The position numbers and the translations under genes are program-made. A stretch of 64,000 nt of DNA from CAIOYC01 sp965277345. Its GTDB lineage: Bacteria; Pseudomonadota; Alphaproteobacteria; Caulobacterales; Caulobacteraceae. The stretch is taken from assembly GCA_965277345.1 (NCBI GenBank), contig CBDICI010000004.1, positions 1,908,039-1,972,038 of the forward strand, in the 5' to 3' direction. This document shows, piece by piece, positions 7,827 through 16,030 of the stretch (positions are counted from its first letter, which is position 1; the number at the start of each line of letters is the position of its first letter). Under the pieces are notes generated by a model that was given only the letters and a program-made list of their open reading frames with translations, had not been told where the DNA came from and ran no database searches.

Positions 7827-8182
7827 GCGGCAGTGTCGAACAGGTGGCGGCCCTTGCGCTCGCCCTCCCGGAAACCGAGCATGGCCAGCATTTCGATATC
7901 CCCGACTTCCGCGTGCGCGGGAAGATCTTCTGCACCGCCCGCACCGCCGAACCCCTGGCCATGGTCAAGCTGCCGCCGGAGGTCCAAACCGCTGTCATCG
8001 CGCTGCATCCCGAGGCTATAAGTCCCGCGGCAGGGGCGTGGGGTCGCGGGGCGTCGACCCTGGTCCGTACCGATCTTGCGCCTCCGGCGTTGCTGGCCGA
8101 CCTTGTCGTCTCAGCCTGGCGTCATGTGGCGCCCAAGACCCTGGTGGCCGCGTATCTGGCCGAGCAGCAAGGACCGCGTTAG
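7823..8182 (+). CDS. MmcQ/YjbR family protein
   Basis: 119-residue small protein of the MmcQ/YjbR fold (CyaY-like DNA-binding superfamily), with LALPETEHGQHFDIPDFRVRGKIF and TLVRTDLAPPALLADLVVSAWRHVAPK. It starts at ATG 7823, overlapping the previous stop by four bases, as last gene of the VOC-ArsR-AHSA1-MmcQ operon. The function of the family is not established. Confidence 0.85.
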   Translation: MSGSVEQVAALALALPETEHGQHFDIPDFRVRGKIFCTARTAEPLAMVKLPPEVQTAVIALHPEAISPAAGAWGRGASTLVRTDLAPPALLADLVVSAWRHVAPKTLVAAYLAEQQGPR

Positions 8183-8186
8183 CCGG

Positions 8187-9536
8187 ATGGCCGAGACCAC
8201 CCACGAGCAGATCGTCACCGAGGCGCCCGTGACCGCCCAGCCGCCGATGACCGATGCGGTTATGCCGGACGCGGGCCGGCGGCAGGCGGCTGTGCTGTTC
8301 ATCTTCTTCACCGCCCTGATGGACGTAACGGCGCTCGGCCTGATGATTCCGGTGTTGCCCAACCTAATCAAGCACTTCGTCGGCGCGGGGCTTGGCGACT
8401 CAGCCGCGACGGCTCGCGCGGCGGAGGTGACACGTTACTTCACTTTCACCTGGGGTGTGATGCAGTTCTTCGTCGGCCCGATCCTCGGCATGGTTTCCGA
8501 CCGGTTCGGCCGCCGGCCCGTCCTGCTGATCTCGATCTTCGGGCTCGGCATCGACTATCTGTTCATGGCCCTGGCGCCGAGCCTGTGGTGGCTGTTCATC
8601 GGGCGCATAATCAATGGCGCGACTTCCGCCAGCATTTCCACCGCCAATGCCTATGTGGCCGATATCACCAAGCCGCGGGACCGGGCCAAGGCGTTCGGGC
8701 TGATGGGCGCGACCTTTGGTATCGGCTTTATCATCGGCCCGGCGCTGGGGGGCCTGCTGGGGCAGATCGACCTGCGCCTGCCCTTCTTCGTTTCCGCGGC
8801 GCTGGCCCTCTGCAACTGGCTCTACGGCTTCTTCGTCCTGCCCGAGAGCCTGCCCAAGGATCGACGGAGTCCGGCGCTGAACTGGCGGCGCGCCAACCCC
8901 ATCGCCGCCTTTGGGCTCCTGATCGAGCGGCCGAGCCTGCTTGGATTGTCGCTCGTCATGGTGTTGTTCCAGCTGGCTTACAACGTCTTCCCATCGATCT
9001 TCATCCTATTCGTTGGCCACCGCTGGGGCTGGGGACCGGCCATCGCGGGATCGACCATGATGCTGAACGGTGCATTGTCATTGCTTGTCCAGGCCCTCGT
9101 AGTGCAGCGGGTGGTGAAGGCGGTGGGCGAGCGCGGCGCCTTGCTCAGCGGCCTGTTCTTCATCGCTGCCGCCTTCCTGGTCTATGGCCTCGCGCCGACC
9201 TGGCAGATCTTCATGTGCGCCGCGCCGCTCGGCGCCCTCGGCGGCCTGATCGGACCCGGCGCCCAAAGCCTGATGTCGCGCCGCGTGCCCGGTAATCAGC
9301 AGGGGCGGCTCCAAGGGGTGAACTCTGGTGTCATGGGGCTGTGCTCCATCGCCGGGCCGCTGATCTACCTCTCGGCGCTAAGTTTTTCGGTGCGCACGGA
9401 AAGGACCCTGGGCTTGCCCGGCCTGCCCATCCTGATCGCGGCGGGGTTCTGCGTGGCGGCGCTGATCGCCGCGTGGTTCCTGGCCAAGCCCGTGGCGGAC
9501 GCGGACGGTGAGACCGCCGCCCCTTCGCCATCATAG
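8187..9536 (+). CDS. TCR/Tet-type MFS exporter
   Basis: 449-residue inner-membrane antiporter of the 12-helix drug:H+ family related to tetracycline exporters. The first hydrophobic segment contains the D-x-TALGLMIPVLPNL signature. The loop 2-3 motif is GMVSDRFGRRPVLL and helix 5 contains the antiporter motif around GFIIGPALGGLLG. The start ATG 8187 follows the MmcQ stop by 4 bases, so it may belong to the same operon. Actual substrates cannot be inferred, and resistance should not be assumed. Confidence 0.88.
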   Translation: MAETTHEQIVTEAPVTAQPPMTDAVMPDAGRRQAAVLFIFFTALMDVTALGLMIPVLPNLIKHFVGAGLGDSAATARAAEVTRYFTFTWGVMQFFVGPILGMVSDRFGRRPVLLISIFGLGIDYLFMALAPSLWWLFIGRIINGATSASISTANAYVADITKPRDRAKAFGLMGATFGIGFIIGPALGGLLGQIDLRLPFFVSAALALCNWLYGFFVLPESLPKDRRSPALNWRRANPIAAFGLLIERPSLLGLSLVMVLFQLAYNVFPSIFILFVGHRWGWGPAIAGSTMMLNGALSLLVQALVVQRVVKAVGERGALLSGLFFIAAAFLVYGLAPTWQIFMCAAPLGALGGLIGPGAQSLMSRRVPGNQQGRLQGVNSGVMGLCSIAGPLIYLSALSFSVRTERTLGLPGLPILIAAGFCVAALIAAWFLAKPVADADGETAAPSPS

Positions 9537-9596
9537 GGCCGAAAATCTCGGCTTGATCGTGGGCAGGTTCAACCCACCCCGGATCGCTTACCGCAC

Positions 9597-11030
9597 ATGC
9601 GTCTCCTGCGCCTCGTCCTCCTGCCGCTGGTCCTCACGGCGGCCTGCTCCCAACCTGACAACTCCAACGCGCAGACCGCAAAGCTCGGCGGGCCGGTGCC
9701 CGGTCTGGCCGCGCCCAACCGCGCGCCGCCGCCGGACTTCGCCACCATGAAGATGTCCTTCGCCCCGGTGGTGAAGCGCGCGGCGCCGGCTGTGGTCAAC
9801 GTCTTCTCCCAGCGCGTGGTGCGCCAGCAGGTGGACCCCTTCTGGCAGATGTTCGGCGGCATGGGCGTGCCGCAGAGCCGGGTGGAGGGCTCGCTGGGCT
9901 CCGGCGTCATCGTCCGCGCCGACGGCCTGATCGTCACCAACAACCACGTGGTCGAGGGCGGCCAGCAATTGAACGTGGTGCTGAACGACCGTCGCGAGTT
10001 CCCGGCCAAGGTCGTGCTGGCCGATCCGCGCTCCGACCTCGCCGTGCTGCAGATCGACACCAAGGGTGAGCGCCTGCCGGTGTTGCCTATCGCGGACCGG
10101 GACGAGGTGCAGGTGGGCGACCTCGTCCTGGCCATCGGCGATCCCTTTGGCGTCGGCCAGACGGTGACCAACGGCATCGTCTCGGCGCTCGCCCGTACCG
10201 ACGTCGGCGCCTCGGACTTCTCGTTCTTCATCCAGACCGACGCCTCGATCAATCCGGGCAATTCCGGCGGGCCGCTGGTGGATATGAACGGCAACCTGAT
10301 CGGCATCAACACGCTGATCTATTCGCGCACCGGCTCGTCCACCGGCATCGGCTTCGCCATCCCCGCCGCCATGGTCCGGCGTGTGGTGGAGACCGCCAAC
10401 GGCGGCGCCAAGAGCGTGTCGCGGCCCTGGCTCGGCGCCCGGACCCAGGGCGTCACCGCCGATACCGGCAAGAGTCTGGGGCTCGACCGGCCGCTGGGCG
10501 TGTTGGTGGCCGAGGTCTATCCCGGCGGCCCGGCCGCGCGGGCGGGCCTGAAGGACGGCGACCTGATCGTCGCCGCCGACGGCCAACCGGTGAACGACGA
10601 GGGCGGGCTGAACTATCGTGTCGCCACCCACCGGCCGGGCGAGTCCATCGCCCTGACCGTGGGCCAGGGCGGGCGCCAGCATACCCTGACCGTGCGGCTG
10701 GAAAGCCCCCCCGGCGCCGCCACGCGCGACGACCGCACGCTCGGCGGACGCCAGCCCCTGCAGGGCGCCACGGTGGTGACCCTCTCGCCCGCCGTGGCCG
10801 ACGAGTACGGGCTGGACCAGGGCCTGTCCGGCGTGGTCATCACCAAGCTCAGCGACGGTATCGCCCAGGGTCAGGGCTTCCGCCCCGGCGACATTATTCG
10901 CAAGGTCAACGGCCGCGCCATCACCAGCGTGGCCGGGCTGGCGGCGGCCATGGCCGCCCCGGTCGGCGGCGGCTGGCGCATGGTGGTGGAGCGCGGCGGC
11001 CAGCAGATCCCCGTGGATATCGGGCAGTAG
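9597..11030 (+). CDS. Periplasmic HtrA/Deg serine protease
   Basis: DegP/DegQ-like quality-control protease in the cell envelope, 477 residues. The N-terminus is a signal peptide ending VLTAACSQ, possibly a lipoprotein signal although the -3 residue is Thr. The trypsin-like domain has His117 in TNNHVVEGG, Asp147 in RSDLAVLQI and Ser223 in NPGNSGGPLV. Two PDZ domains follow (about 270-365 and 385-470), including GVLVAEVYPGGPAARAGLKDGD and FRPGDIIRKVNGRAI. Which Deg subgroup it belongs to is uncertain. Confidence 0.93.
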   Translation: MRLLRLVLLPLVLTAACSQPDNSNAQTAKLGGPVPGLAAPNRAPPPDFATMKMSFAPVVKRAAPAVVNVFSQRVVRQQVDPFWQMFGGMGVPQSRVEGSLGSGVIVRADGLIVTNNHVVEGGQQLNVVLNDRREFPAKVVLADPRSDLAVLQIDTKGERLPVLPIADRDEVQVGDLVLAIGDPFGVGQTVTNGIVSALARTDVGASDFSFFIQTDASINPGNSGGPLVDMNGNLIGINTLIYSRTGSSTGIGFAIPAAMVRRVVETANGGAKSVSRPWLGARTQGVTADTGKSLGLDRPLGVLVAEVYPGGPAARAGLKDGDLIVAADGQPVNDEGGLNYRVATHRPGESIALTVGQGGRQHTLTVRLESPPGAATRDDRTLGGRQPLQGATVVTLSPAVADEYGLDQGLSGVVITKLSDGIAQGQGFRPGDIIRKVNGRAITSVAGLAAAMAAPVGGGWRMVVERGGQQIPVDIGQ

Positions 11031-11040
11031 CGCCCTAATT

Positions 11041-11174
11041 CCTCCCCCGCTGCGCGGGGGAGGAGGACCCCGAAGGGGTGGAGGGGGCCGCGCCGCCCTA
11101 TCCGGCTGTCTCAGCACAGCCCCCTCCGTCGCGTCGCTTCGCGCCTCGCCACCTTCCCGCGTCGCAGGGGAAGA
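11041..11174. repeat. Palindromic intergenic repeat, family C copy 1
   Basis: The element begins with the hairpin CCTCCCCCGCTGCGCGGGGG and ends with a related CTTCCCGCGTCGCAGGGGAAG hairpin. The interior has CCCCGAAGGGG and CCCCCTCCGTCGC. A second copy with the same order of parts lies at 41013-41151. It fills the gap between the htrA-like gene and rarA. Confidence 0.8.
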
Positions 11175-11197
11175 GAAGAAAGCCTATATCCCCTCCC

Positions 11198-12505
11198 ATG
11201 ACCGATCTTTTTCAGGCCGCCGGGCTGACGCCGGAGGCGCCGCGCCCGCTGGCCGACCGCTTGCGCCCCAAGACCCTCGCCGAGGTGGTGGGACAGGCGC
11301 ACCTGTTGGGGCCGGACGGCCCTATCGGCCGCATGGCTGCGGCGCATCGGCTGTCGTCCATGATCCTGTGGGGACCGCCGGGGGTGGGCAAGACCACCAT
11401 CGCCCGCCTGCTGGCCGACGCGGCGGGCTATCAGTTCCAGCAGCTTTCGGCGGTGTTCTCCGGCGTGGCCGACCTGAAGAAGGCGTTCGAGACCGCCCGC
11501 GCCCGCCGCGCGGCGGGACAGGCGACGCTGCTGTTCGTGGACGAGATCCACCGCTTCAACCGCGCCCAGCAGGACGGCTTTTTGCCCTATGTGGAGGCCG
11601 GGGATGTGACCCTGGTGGGGGCCACCACGGAAAACCCCAGCTTCGAGCTGAACGGGGCGCTGCTGTCCCGGGCGCAGGTCTATGTGCTGCGGCGGCTGGA
11701 CGATACGGCGCTCGACGAACTGCTGCAGCGGGCCGAGGCCTATGAAGGTCGCGCCCTGCCCCTGACGAGGGAGGCGCGCGAGGCGCTGATCGCCATGGCC
11801 GACGGCGATGGGCGCTATGTGTTGACCCTGGCCGAGACCCTGTTCGCCATCGAGGCCGGGTCCACCCCCCTCGACAACGCGGCCCTGGCGGCGGTGCTGC
11901 AGCGCCGCGCCCCCGCCTATGACAAAGACCGGGAGGAGCACTACAACATCATCTCCGCTCTGCATAAGTCGATCCGCGGCTCGGACCCGGACGCGGCCCT
12001 CTACTGGCTGGCGCGGATGCTTGAGGGGGGCGAGGAGCCGCTGTTCATCGCCCGCCGGCTGATCCGCGCGGCCATGGAGGACGTGGGCGCGGCCGACCCC
12101 ACCGCCCTGATGGTCGCCGTCGCCGCCAAGGAGGCCTATGACTTCCTCGGCAGTCCCGAGGGGGAGGTCGGCCTCGCCCAGACCGTGGTGCACCTCGCCG
12201 CCGCGCCCAAGTCCAACGCCGTCTACAAGGCGCTGGGCGCCGCCCGCCGCGCCGCCAAGGAGACCGGTTCGCTCATGCCGCCCGCCCACATCCGCAACGC
12301 GCCCACCAAGCTGATGAAGAGCCTCGGCTACGGCCAGGGCTATGAATACGACCACGACGCCGAGGGCGGTTTCTCCGGCCAGAACTACTTCCCCGAAGGG
12401 ATGGAGCGCCGGGTGTTCTACAATCCCAAGGGCGAGGGGCGAGAGGCGGCCATCAAGGAGCGCCTGGACCGCTGGGCGGCGCTGCGGAAGGAGAAGGCGC
12501 CGTGA
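11198..12505 (+). CDS. rarA: Replication-associated recombination protein A (RarA/MgsA)
   Basis: AAA+ clamp-loader-like ATPase acting at stalled replication forks, homologous to yeast Mgs1/human WRNIP1. The 435-residue protein begins MTDLFQAAG and has Walker A GPPGVGKT at residues 59-66, Walker B LLFVDEIHRF, sensor region GATTENPSFELNGALLSR, and the C-terminal tetramerisation part with HYNIISALHKSIRGSDPDAALYWLARML split by the family signature. ATG 11198 is chosen because the homologous N-terminus starts there. The downstream gene begins after a palindromic repeat. Confidence 0.95.
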   Translation: MTDLFQAAGLTPEAPRPLADRLRPKTLAEVVGQAHLLGPDGPIGRMAAAHRLSSMILWGPPGVGKTTIARLLADAAGYQFQQLSAVFSGVADLKKAFETARARRAAGQATLLFVDEIHRFNRAQQDGFLPYVEAGDVTLVGATTENPSFELNGALLSRAQVYVLRRLDDTALDELLQRAEAYEGRALPLTREAREALIAMADGDGRYVLTLAETLFAIEAGSTPLDNAALAAVLQRRAPAYDKDREEHYNIISALHKSIRGSDPDAALYWLARMLEGGEEPLFIARRLIRAAMEDVGAADPTALMVAVAAKEAYDFLGSPEGEVGLAQTVVHLAAAPKSNAVYKALGAARRAAKETGSLMPPAHIRNAPTKLMKSLGYGQGYEYDHDAEGGFSGQNYFPEGMERRVFYNPKGEGREAAIKERLDRWAALRKEKAP

Positions 12506-12511
12506 CTCCTT

Positions 12512-12658
12512 TCCCCCTCGAGGGGGGAAAGGCCGGCATTGGGGGCGAACGCACCGATCCGTCCGGAAGAGCGCGGGAGGCGGCGCCTCAAGCGCCATAT
12601 ACTCCGCTGGCCTGCACCCACCCCCATCCCCGACCCTTCCCCCCTCGAGGGGGAAGGG
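12512..12658. repeat. Palindromic repeat, family D copy 1 (abuts start of pseudouridine synthase)
   Basis: Bounded by CTTTCCCCCTCGAGGGGGGA near 12515 and CTTCCCCCCTCGAGGGGGAAG near 12637-12658, with a central GCGGGAGGCGGCGCCTC. The same element, in the same order, lies inside carB at 35303-35450. Read in the frame of the downstream gene, its end encodes SPTLPPSRGKG; the carB copy encodes SPALPPSRGKG. Confidence 0.85.
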
Positions 12659-12659
12659 C

Positions 12660-13391
12660 GTGAGAACTCCCATAACCCTCACCGCGCAGGAGTTCGCCTA
12701 CGCCCGCTCCCTGGTCATCGACGAGGATGCGGCGATCCTGGCGTTGAACAAGCCGGCGGGGCTGTCCAGCCAGGGCGGGCGGATCGCGGCGCATACCTTG
12801 GACGACCTGCTCTGGGCCTTCGCCCGCTCCAACGGCAAGCGGCCCGAACTCGTGCACCGGCTGGACCGTGACACCTCCGGCGTGATCCTGGCGGCCAAGA
12901 CCAAGCCCGCGGCGGGCTTCCTCGGCAAGGCCATCGCCGCACGGAAGGTGAAGAAGACCTACCTCGCCCTCCTCGCCGCCCCGCCCGAACCGCCCGCCGG
13001 GACCATCGACACGCCGCTCCGCCGCGAAGAAATCGGACGCGAGGCCTATATGCGTCCCTGCGCCCCCGACCACCCGGCAGCGGAACAAGCGCAGAGCCGC
13101 TATCGCACCCTGGCGGTGGGCGACGGCGCCGCTCTGGTGGAGCTTTCACCCCACACCGGGCGGATGCACCAGCTTCGCGTGCACCTGGCCTCTATCGGTC
13201 GGCCCATTCTCGGCGACGTGCGCTATGGCGGAGCGCTGACGGCGGGCGGGCGGCCTGTGCCGCGCCTCATGCTGCACGCCCTGAGGCTGGAATTTCCGCA
13301 TCCCGAAGGCGGCGCGCGTGCGGTGGAGGCGCCGCCGCCGCAGGATTTCGCCGCGGTCGCGTGCGGCGCGGGGATTGCTATAACGCGGTGA
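12660..13391 (+). CDS. RluA-family pseudouridine synthase (short form, no S4 domain)
   Basis: Isomerises uridine to pseudouridine in structured RNA. The 243-residue protein has AILALNKPAGLSSQGG, the catalytic motif HRLDRDTSG with Asp69, KTYLAL, and LSPHTGRMHQLRVHLASIGRPILGD. The S4 RNA-binding domain is absent. The start is uncertain: GTG 12660 is the first plausible start and sits at the very edge of a palindromic repeat, whose GGGGGAAGGG would act as ribosome-binding site. The frame stays open through the repeat. Overlaps crcB by one base. Confidence 0.88.
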   Translation: MRTPITLTAQEFAYARSLVIDEDAAILALNKPAGLSSQGGRIAAHTLDDLLWAFARSNGKRPELVHRLDRDTSGVILAAKTKPAAGFLGKAIAARKVKKTYLALLAAPPEPPAGTIDTPLRREEIGREAYMRPCAPDHPAAEQAQSRYRTLAVGDGAALVELSPHTGRMHQLRVHLASIGRPILGDVRYGGALTAGGRPVPRLMLHALRLEFPHPEGGARAVEAPPPQDFAAVACGAGIAITR

Positions 13392-13771
13392 TGAACCTGC
13401 TTCTCGTCTTTCTCGGCGGCGGCCTCGGCGCGGCGGCGCGCTATCTGGTCGGGGTGGGGTGGGTCCGCGCGGCGGGGCCCGCCCAGCCCTGGATGGCCAC
13501 CGCCCTAATCAACGTGGCCGGCAGCCTGCTGATGGGCCTGCTGATCGGCGTGCTGGCGCGCAACACCGGGGTCGGCGACCGCTGGCGCCTGCTGCTGGGC
13601 GTCGGCGTGCTGGGGGGCTTCACCACCTTCTCCTCCTTCTCGCTGGAGGCGGTGATGCTGATCGAACACCGGGCCTATGGGATCGCCGCCGCCTATGTGG
13701 GTGGTTCGGTGGCGCTCGGCCTGATCGGCCTGATGCTCGGCCTCGTCATCATGCGCAGGCTGCCGCTGTGA
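13391..13771 (+). CDS. crcB: CrcB/Fluc fluoride exporter
   Basis: Small dual-topology fluoride channel, 126 residues, four predicted membrane helices. Visible signatures: GGGLGAAARYLV near the N-terminus, INVAGSLLMGLL and GGFTTFSSFSLE. ATG 13391 overlaps the previous stop, and the stop overlaps the next GTG, so rlu-crcB-rlu are translationally coupled. No fluoride riboswitch is present because there is no leader. Confidence 0.95.
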   Translation: MNLLLVFLGGGLGAAARYLVGVGWVRAAGPAQPWMATALINVAGSLLMGLLIGVLARNTGVGDRWRLLLGVGVLGGFTTFSSFSLEAVMLIEHRAYGIAAAYVGGSVALGLIGLMLGLVIMRRLPL

Positions 13772-14760
13772 GGGCGGTGCAGACCCTGATCGTCGGCGCC
13801 GGCGAGGATGGGGCGCGGCTCGACAAGTGGTTCAAGCGACGCTGGCCGCACCTGAACCATGTGATGATCCAGAAGCTGGCCCGATCCGGTCAGATCAGGG
13901 TCGATGGCGCCCGGGCGAGGCCCGACACGCGGCTGGCCGCCGGCGCCAGCGTGCGCGTACCGCCCCTGCCGGATGCGGACGAGGCGGCGGAACAGCGCGA
14001 GGGCCTCAGTGCGCGCGACATCGCCTATGCCAAGTCCCTCGTGCTGTACGAGGATGATGAGGTGCTGGCGCTGAACAAGCCCTCGGGCCTCGCCGTGCAG
14101 GGGGGGACCAAGACTACGCGGCATGTGGACCGCCTGCTCGGCGCCTGGGGAGAAGGTGTGGACAGACCGCGCCTGGTGCACCGGCTGGACCGCGACACCT
14201 CCGGTGTGCTGGTGCTCGGCAAGACGCCCAACGCGGCGGCGCGGCTGGCGGGCTATTTCGCGGGGCGCCAGGCCGTCAAGACCTATTGGGCCCTCGTCTT
14301 CGGCGTGCCTGAGCGGAGCGAGGGCGCCATCGACCTTGCCCTGATCAAGAAGGGCGTCGGCGATCGCGAGATGGTGGTCCCCGCCGCCTTCCGCGAGCCG
14401 GGCGCCGAGCCGGCCGAAACCGACTACCGCATCCTGGCGACGGCGGAGGGCGGCGCCGCAGCGTGGATGGCGCTGCGCCCCCACACCGGCCGCACCCACC
14501 AGCTTCGGGTGCATATGAAGGCCATCGGCCATCCCATCCTCGGCGATCCCAAATATGGCGACGCCGCCTCCACCGCGTTCTCGCAGGGGCTGAAGCTGCA
14601 ATTGCACGCCCGGCGGCTGGTGATACTGCGGCCTTCGGGCGAACCCTTGATGCTGGAGGCGCCGCTGAGCCCCGAGATGCAGGCCGGCTTCGCCCGCTTC
14701 GGCTTCGACGAGCGCGACGTGCCGGCCGAGCCGTTCGGGCCGCTCGGGCCGCCAGGGTAG
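13768..14760 (+). CDS. RluC/RluD-type 23S rRNA pseudouridine synthase with S4 domain
   Basis: 330-residue enzyme likely modifying 23S rRNA. An N-terminal S4 domain (about 15-65: GARLDKWFKRRWP...SGQIRVDG) is followed by the catalytic domain with LNKPSGLAVQGG, HRLDRDTSG (Asp141), KTYWALVFG and RPHTGRTHQLRVHMKAIGHPI. GTG 13768 overlaps the crcB stop (GTGA). Together with the upstream S4-less paralogue it makes two related synthases in one operon. Exact target uridines are not deducible; RluC is the best guess. Confidence 0.9.
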   Translation: MRAVQTLIVGAGEDGARLDKWFKRRWPHLNHVMIQKLARSGQIRVDGARARPDTRLAAGASVRVPPLPDADEAAEQREGLSARDIAYAKSLVLYEDDEVLALNKPSGLAVQGGTKTTRHVDRLLGAWGEGVDRPRLVHRLDRDTSGVLVLGKTPNAAARLAGYFAGRQAVKTYWALVFGVPERSEGAIDLALIKKGVGDREMVVPAAFREPGAEPAETDYRILATAEGGAAAWMALRPHTGRTHQLRVHMKAIGHPILGDPKYGDAASTAFSQGLKLQLHARRLVILRPSGEPLMLEAPLSPEMQAGFARFGFDERDVPAEPFGPLGPPG

Positions 14761-14768
14761 TGGGTCCG

Positions 14769-14810
14769 CCCTCGCCCTTCGAGGCCGCTTCGCGGCGCCT
14801 CAGGATGAGG
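14769..14810. repeat. Palindromic repeat, family B short copy
   Basis: GCCCTCGCCCTTCGAGGC-type end followed by CGCTTCGCGGCG and CCTCAGGATGAGG. It lies between the convergent pseudouridine synthase and DUF1501 genes and may act as a bidirectional transcription end. Related copies lie at 30461, 36944 and 37387. Confidence 0.65.
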
Positions 14811-14830
14811 ACTAATTCAATATCGCCCAG

Positions 14831-16030
14831 CTAAGCGATCAGCCCCGTCACGGGCTGGGCCTCGGCGGAGCCTGGGAACACCACGGTCTCCAGCTTGCGG
14901 CGGTCCAGGCCCATGTGATCGATCAGCACGCCCTTGAAGACCGAGCGCACGTCCAGCGTCGGGGCGAGGTCGCGGTTCTCGAACAGCGTGGCCTGTTGCA
15001 GGGTGGGCCAGTCGCCGACGATGCCGCCGCCCTTCAGCGCGCCGCCGGCCATGACCATGCAGGAGGCGGTGCCGTGGTCGGTGCCCCGCGTCCCGTTGAT
15101 CCTTGCGGTGCGGCCGAACTCGGTGGCCATCACCACCACCGTGTCCTTCCACTGGTCGCCCATGCCGGTCTGCAGGCCGGCGATGACGTTGTCGACGAGG
15201 GAGAGCCGCCCGGCCAACTGGCCGTTCTCATTGCCCTGGTTGGCGTGGGTGTCGAACCCGTCGAGCGACAGCACCGCGATGGACGGGCCGCCCGGCGCGA
15301 CGAGGAACTTGGCGGCGGTGTTGGCGAAGGCCTGTACGTCCGCGCCATTCAAGGGTTTGCCGCCGTTGATCACATCCGCCTGCGCCTCGGTGGCGAGGCC
15401 GGTGGCCAAGGCGGGGCCGAGCAGGTGGTCGCCGGCATAGAGGTCGGCCAGGGCGTTGGCTACGCGGTTGGTCTGGCCGTTCAGCCGCCCGCCCGGCGAC
15501 CAGGACTCCGCCTGCACCGGGCCGCGCAGGATCAGCGGCTCTTGCGCGCCGATGGACAGGGCCATGATCTTGCGGTCCGGCTGCGCCACCTGCAGCGTGC
15601 GGTTCAGCCATCCGGTGGTGGAGGCGTAGAGCTGCGCCCCGCCGGTCTCGAGCAGGTCCTGCGCCTCGAAGTGCGAGCGGATGCGCTGGGGGATGGCCGC
15701 GGCCGGGGCGATCCGCGCCTGGCCCGATTGCAGCAGCGCGTGCACCTTGACCAGCTTGGGATGCAGGCCGAACTGGCCGTCGATGGGCAGCACCTTGTCA
15801 GGGGCGATGGCGATCTCGCCCCTGAGGTTGCGATAGTCCGGATCGCCGATGGGCGGGGCGAGGGAAAGGCCGTCGCAGGCGCCGCGCTGGATGATCACCA
15901 CCAGCTTCTTGCGGGCGAAGTCGGCGGCGGCCGCGCCATGGGCGACGCCGAGGAAGGTGGCGCCGACGCCGGCGGCGAGGGCCGAAGCCAGCACGCCGCG
16001 GCGGTGGGGGGAGAAGGCTGTAGCGGTCAT
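14831..16030 (-). CDS. DUF1501 family exported protein
   Basis: 399-residue protein with a Tat-like signal (HRRGVLASALAAGVGATFLG). The family belongs to the alkaline-phosphatase/sulfatase-like superfamily. Conserved segments include IQRGACDGLSL, LDGFDTHANQ and VVMATEFGRTARINGT with GTDHGTASCMVMAGG. The gene overlaps the upstream DUF1800 gene by four bases (ATGA), a pairing seen in many bacteria. The biochemical function of the pair is unknown; export through Tat suggests folding or cofactor loading before export. Confidence 0.9.
   Translation of the reverse strand: MTATAFSPHRRGVLASALAAGVGATFLGVAHGAAAADFARKKLVVIIQRGACDGLSLAPPIGDPDYRNLRGEIAIAPDKVLPIDGQFGLHPKLVKVHALLQSGQARIAPAAAIPQRIRSHFEAQDLLETGGAQLYASTTGWLNRTLQVAQPDRKIMALSIGAQEPLILRGPVQAESWSPGGRLNGQTNRVANALADLYAGDHLLGPALATGLATEAQADVINGGKPLNGADVQAFANTAAKFLVAPGGPSIAVLSLDGFDTHANQGNENGQLAGRLSLVDNVIAGLQTGMGDQWKDTVVVMATEFGRTARINGTRGTDHGTASCMVMAGGALKGGGIVGDWPTLQQATLFENRDLAPTLDVRSVFKGVLIDHMGLDRRKLETVVFPGSAEAQPVTGLIA

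Noticed and set aside
8187..9536. Calling the Tet-type MFS gene a tetracycline resistance determinant
   Set aside because: Family membership alone does not show the substrate; chromosomal alphaproteobacterial members are diverse.
9597..9650. Certain lipoprotein assignment for the HtrA-like protease
   Set aside because: The lipobox has Thr at -3 (TAAC), so ordinary signal peptidase cleavage is equally possible.
13361..13400. Fluoride riboswitch before crcB
   Set aside because: crcB overlaps the preceding coding region and there is no leader RNA.
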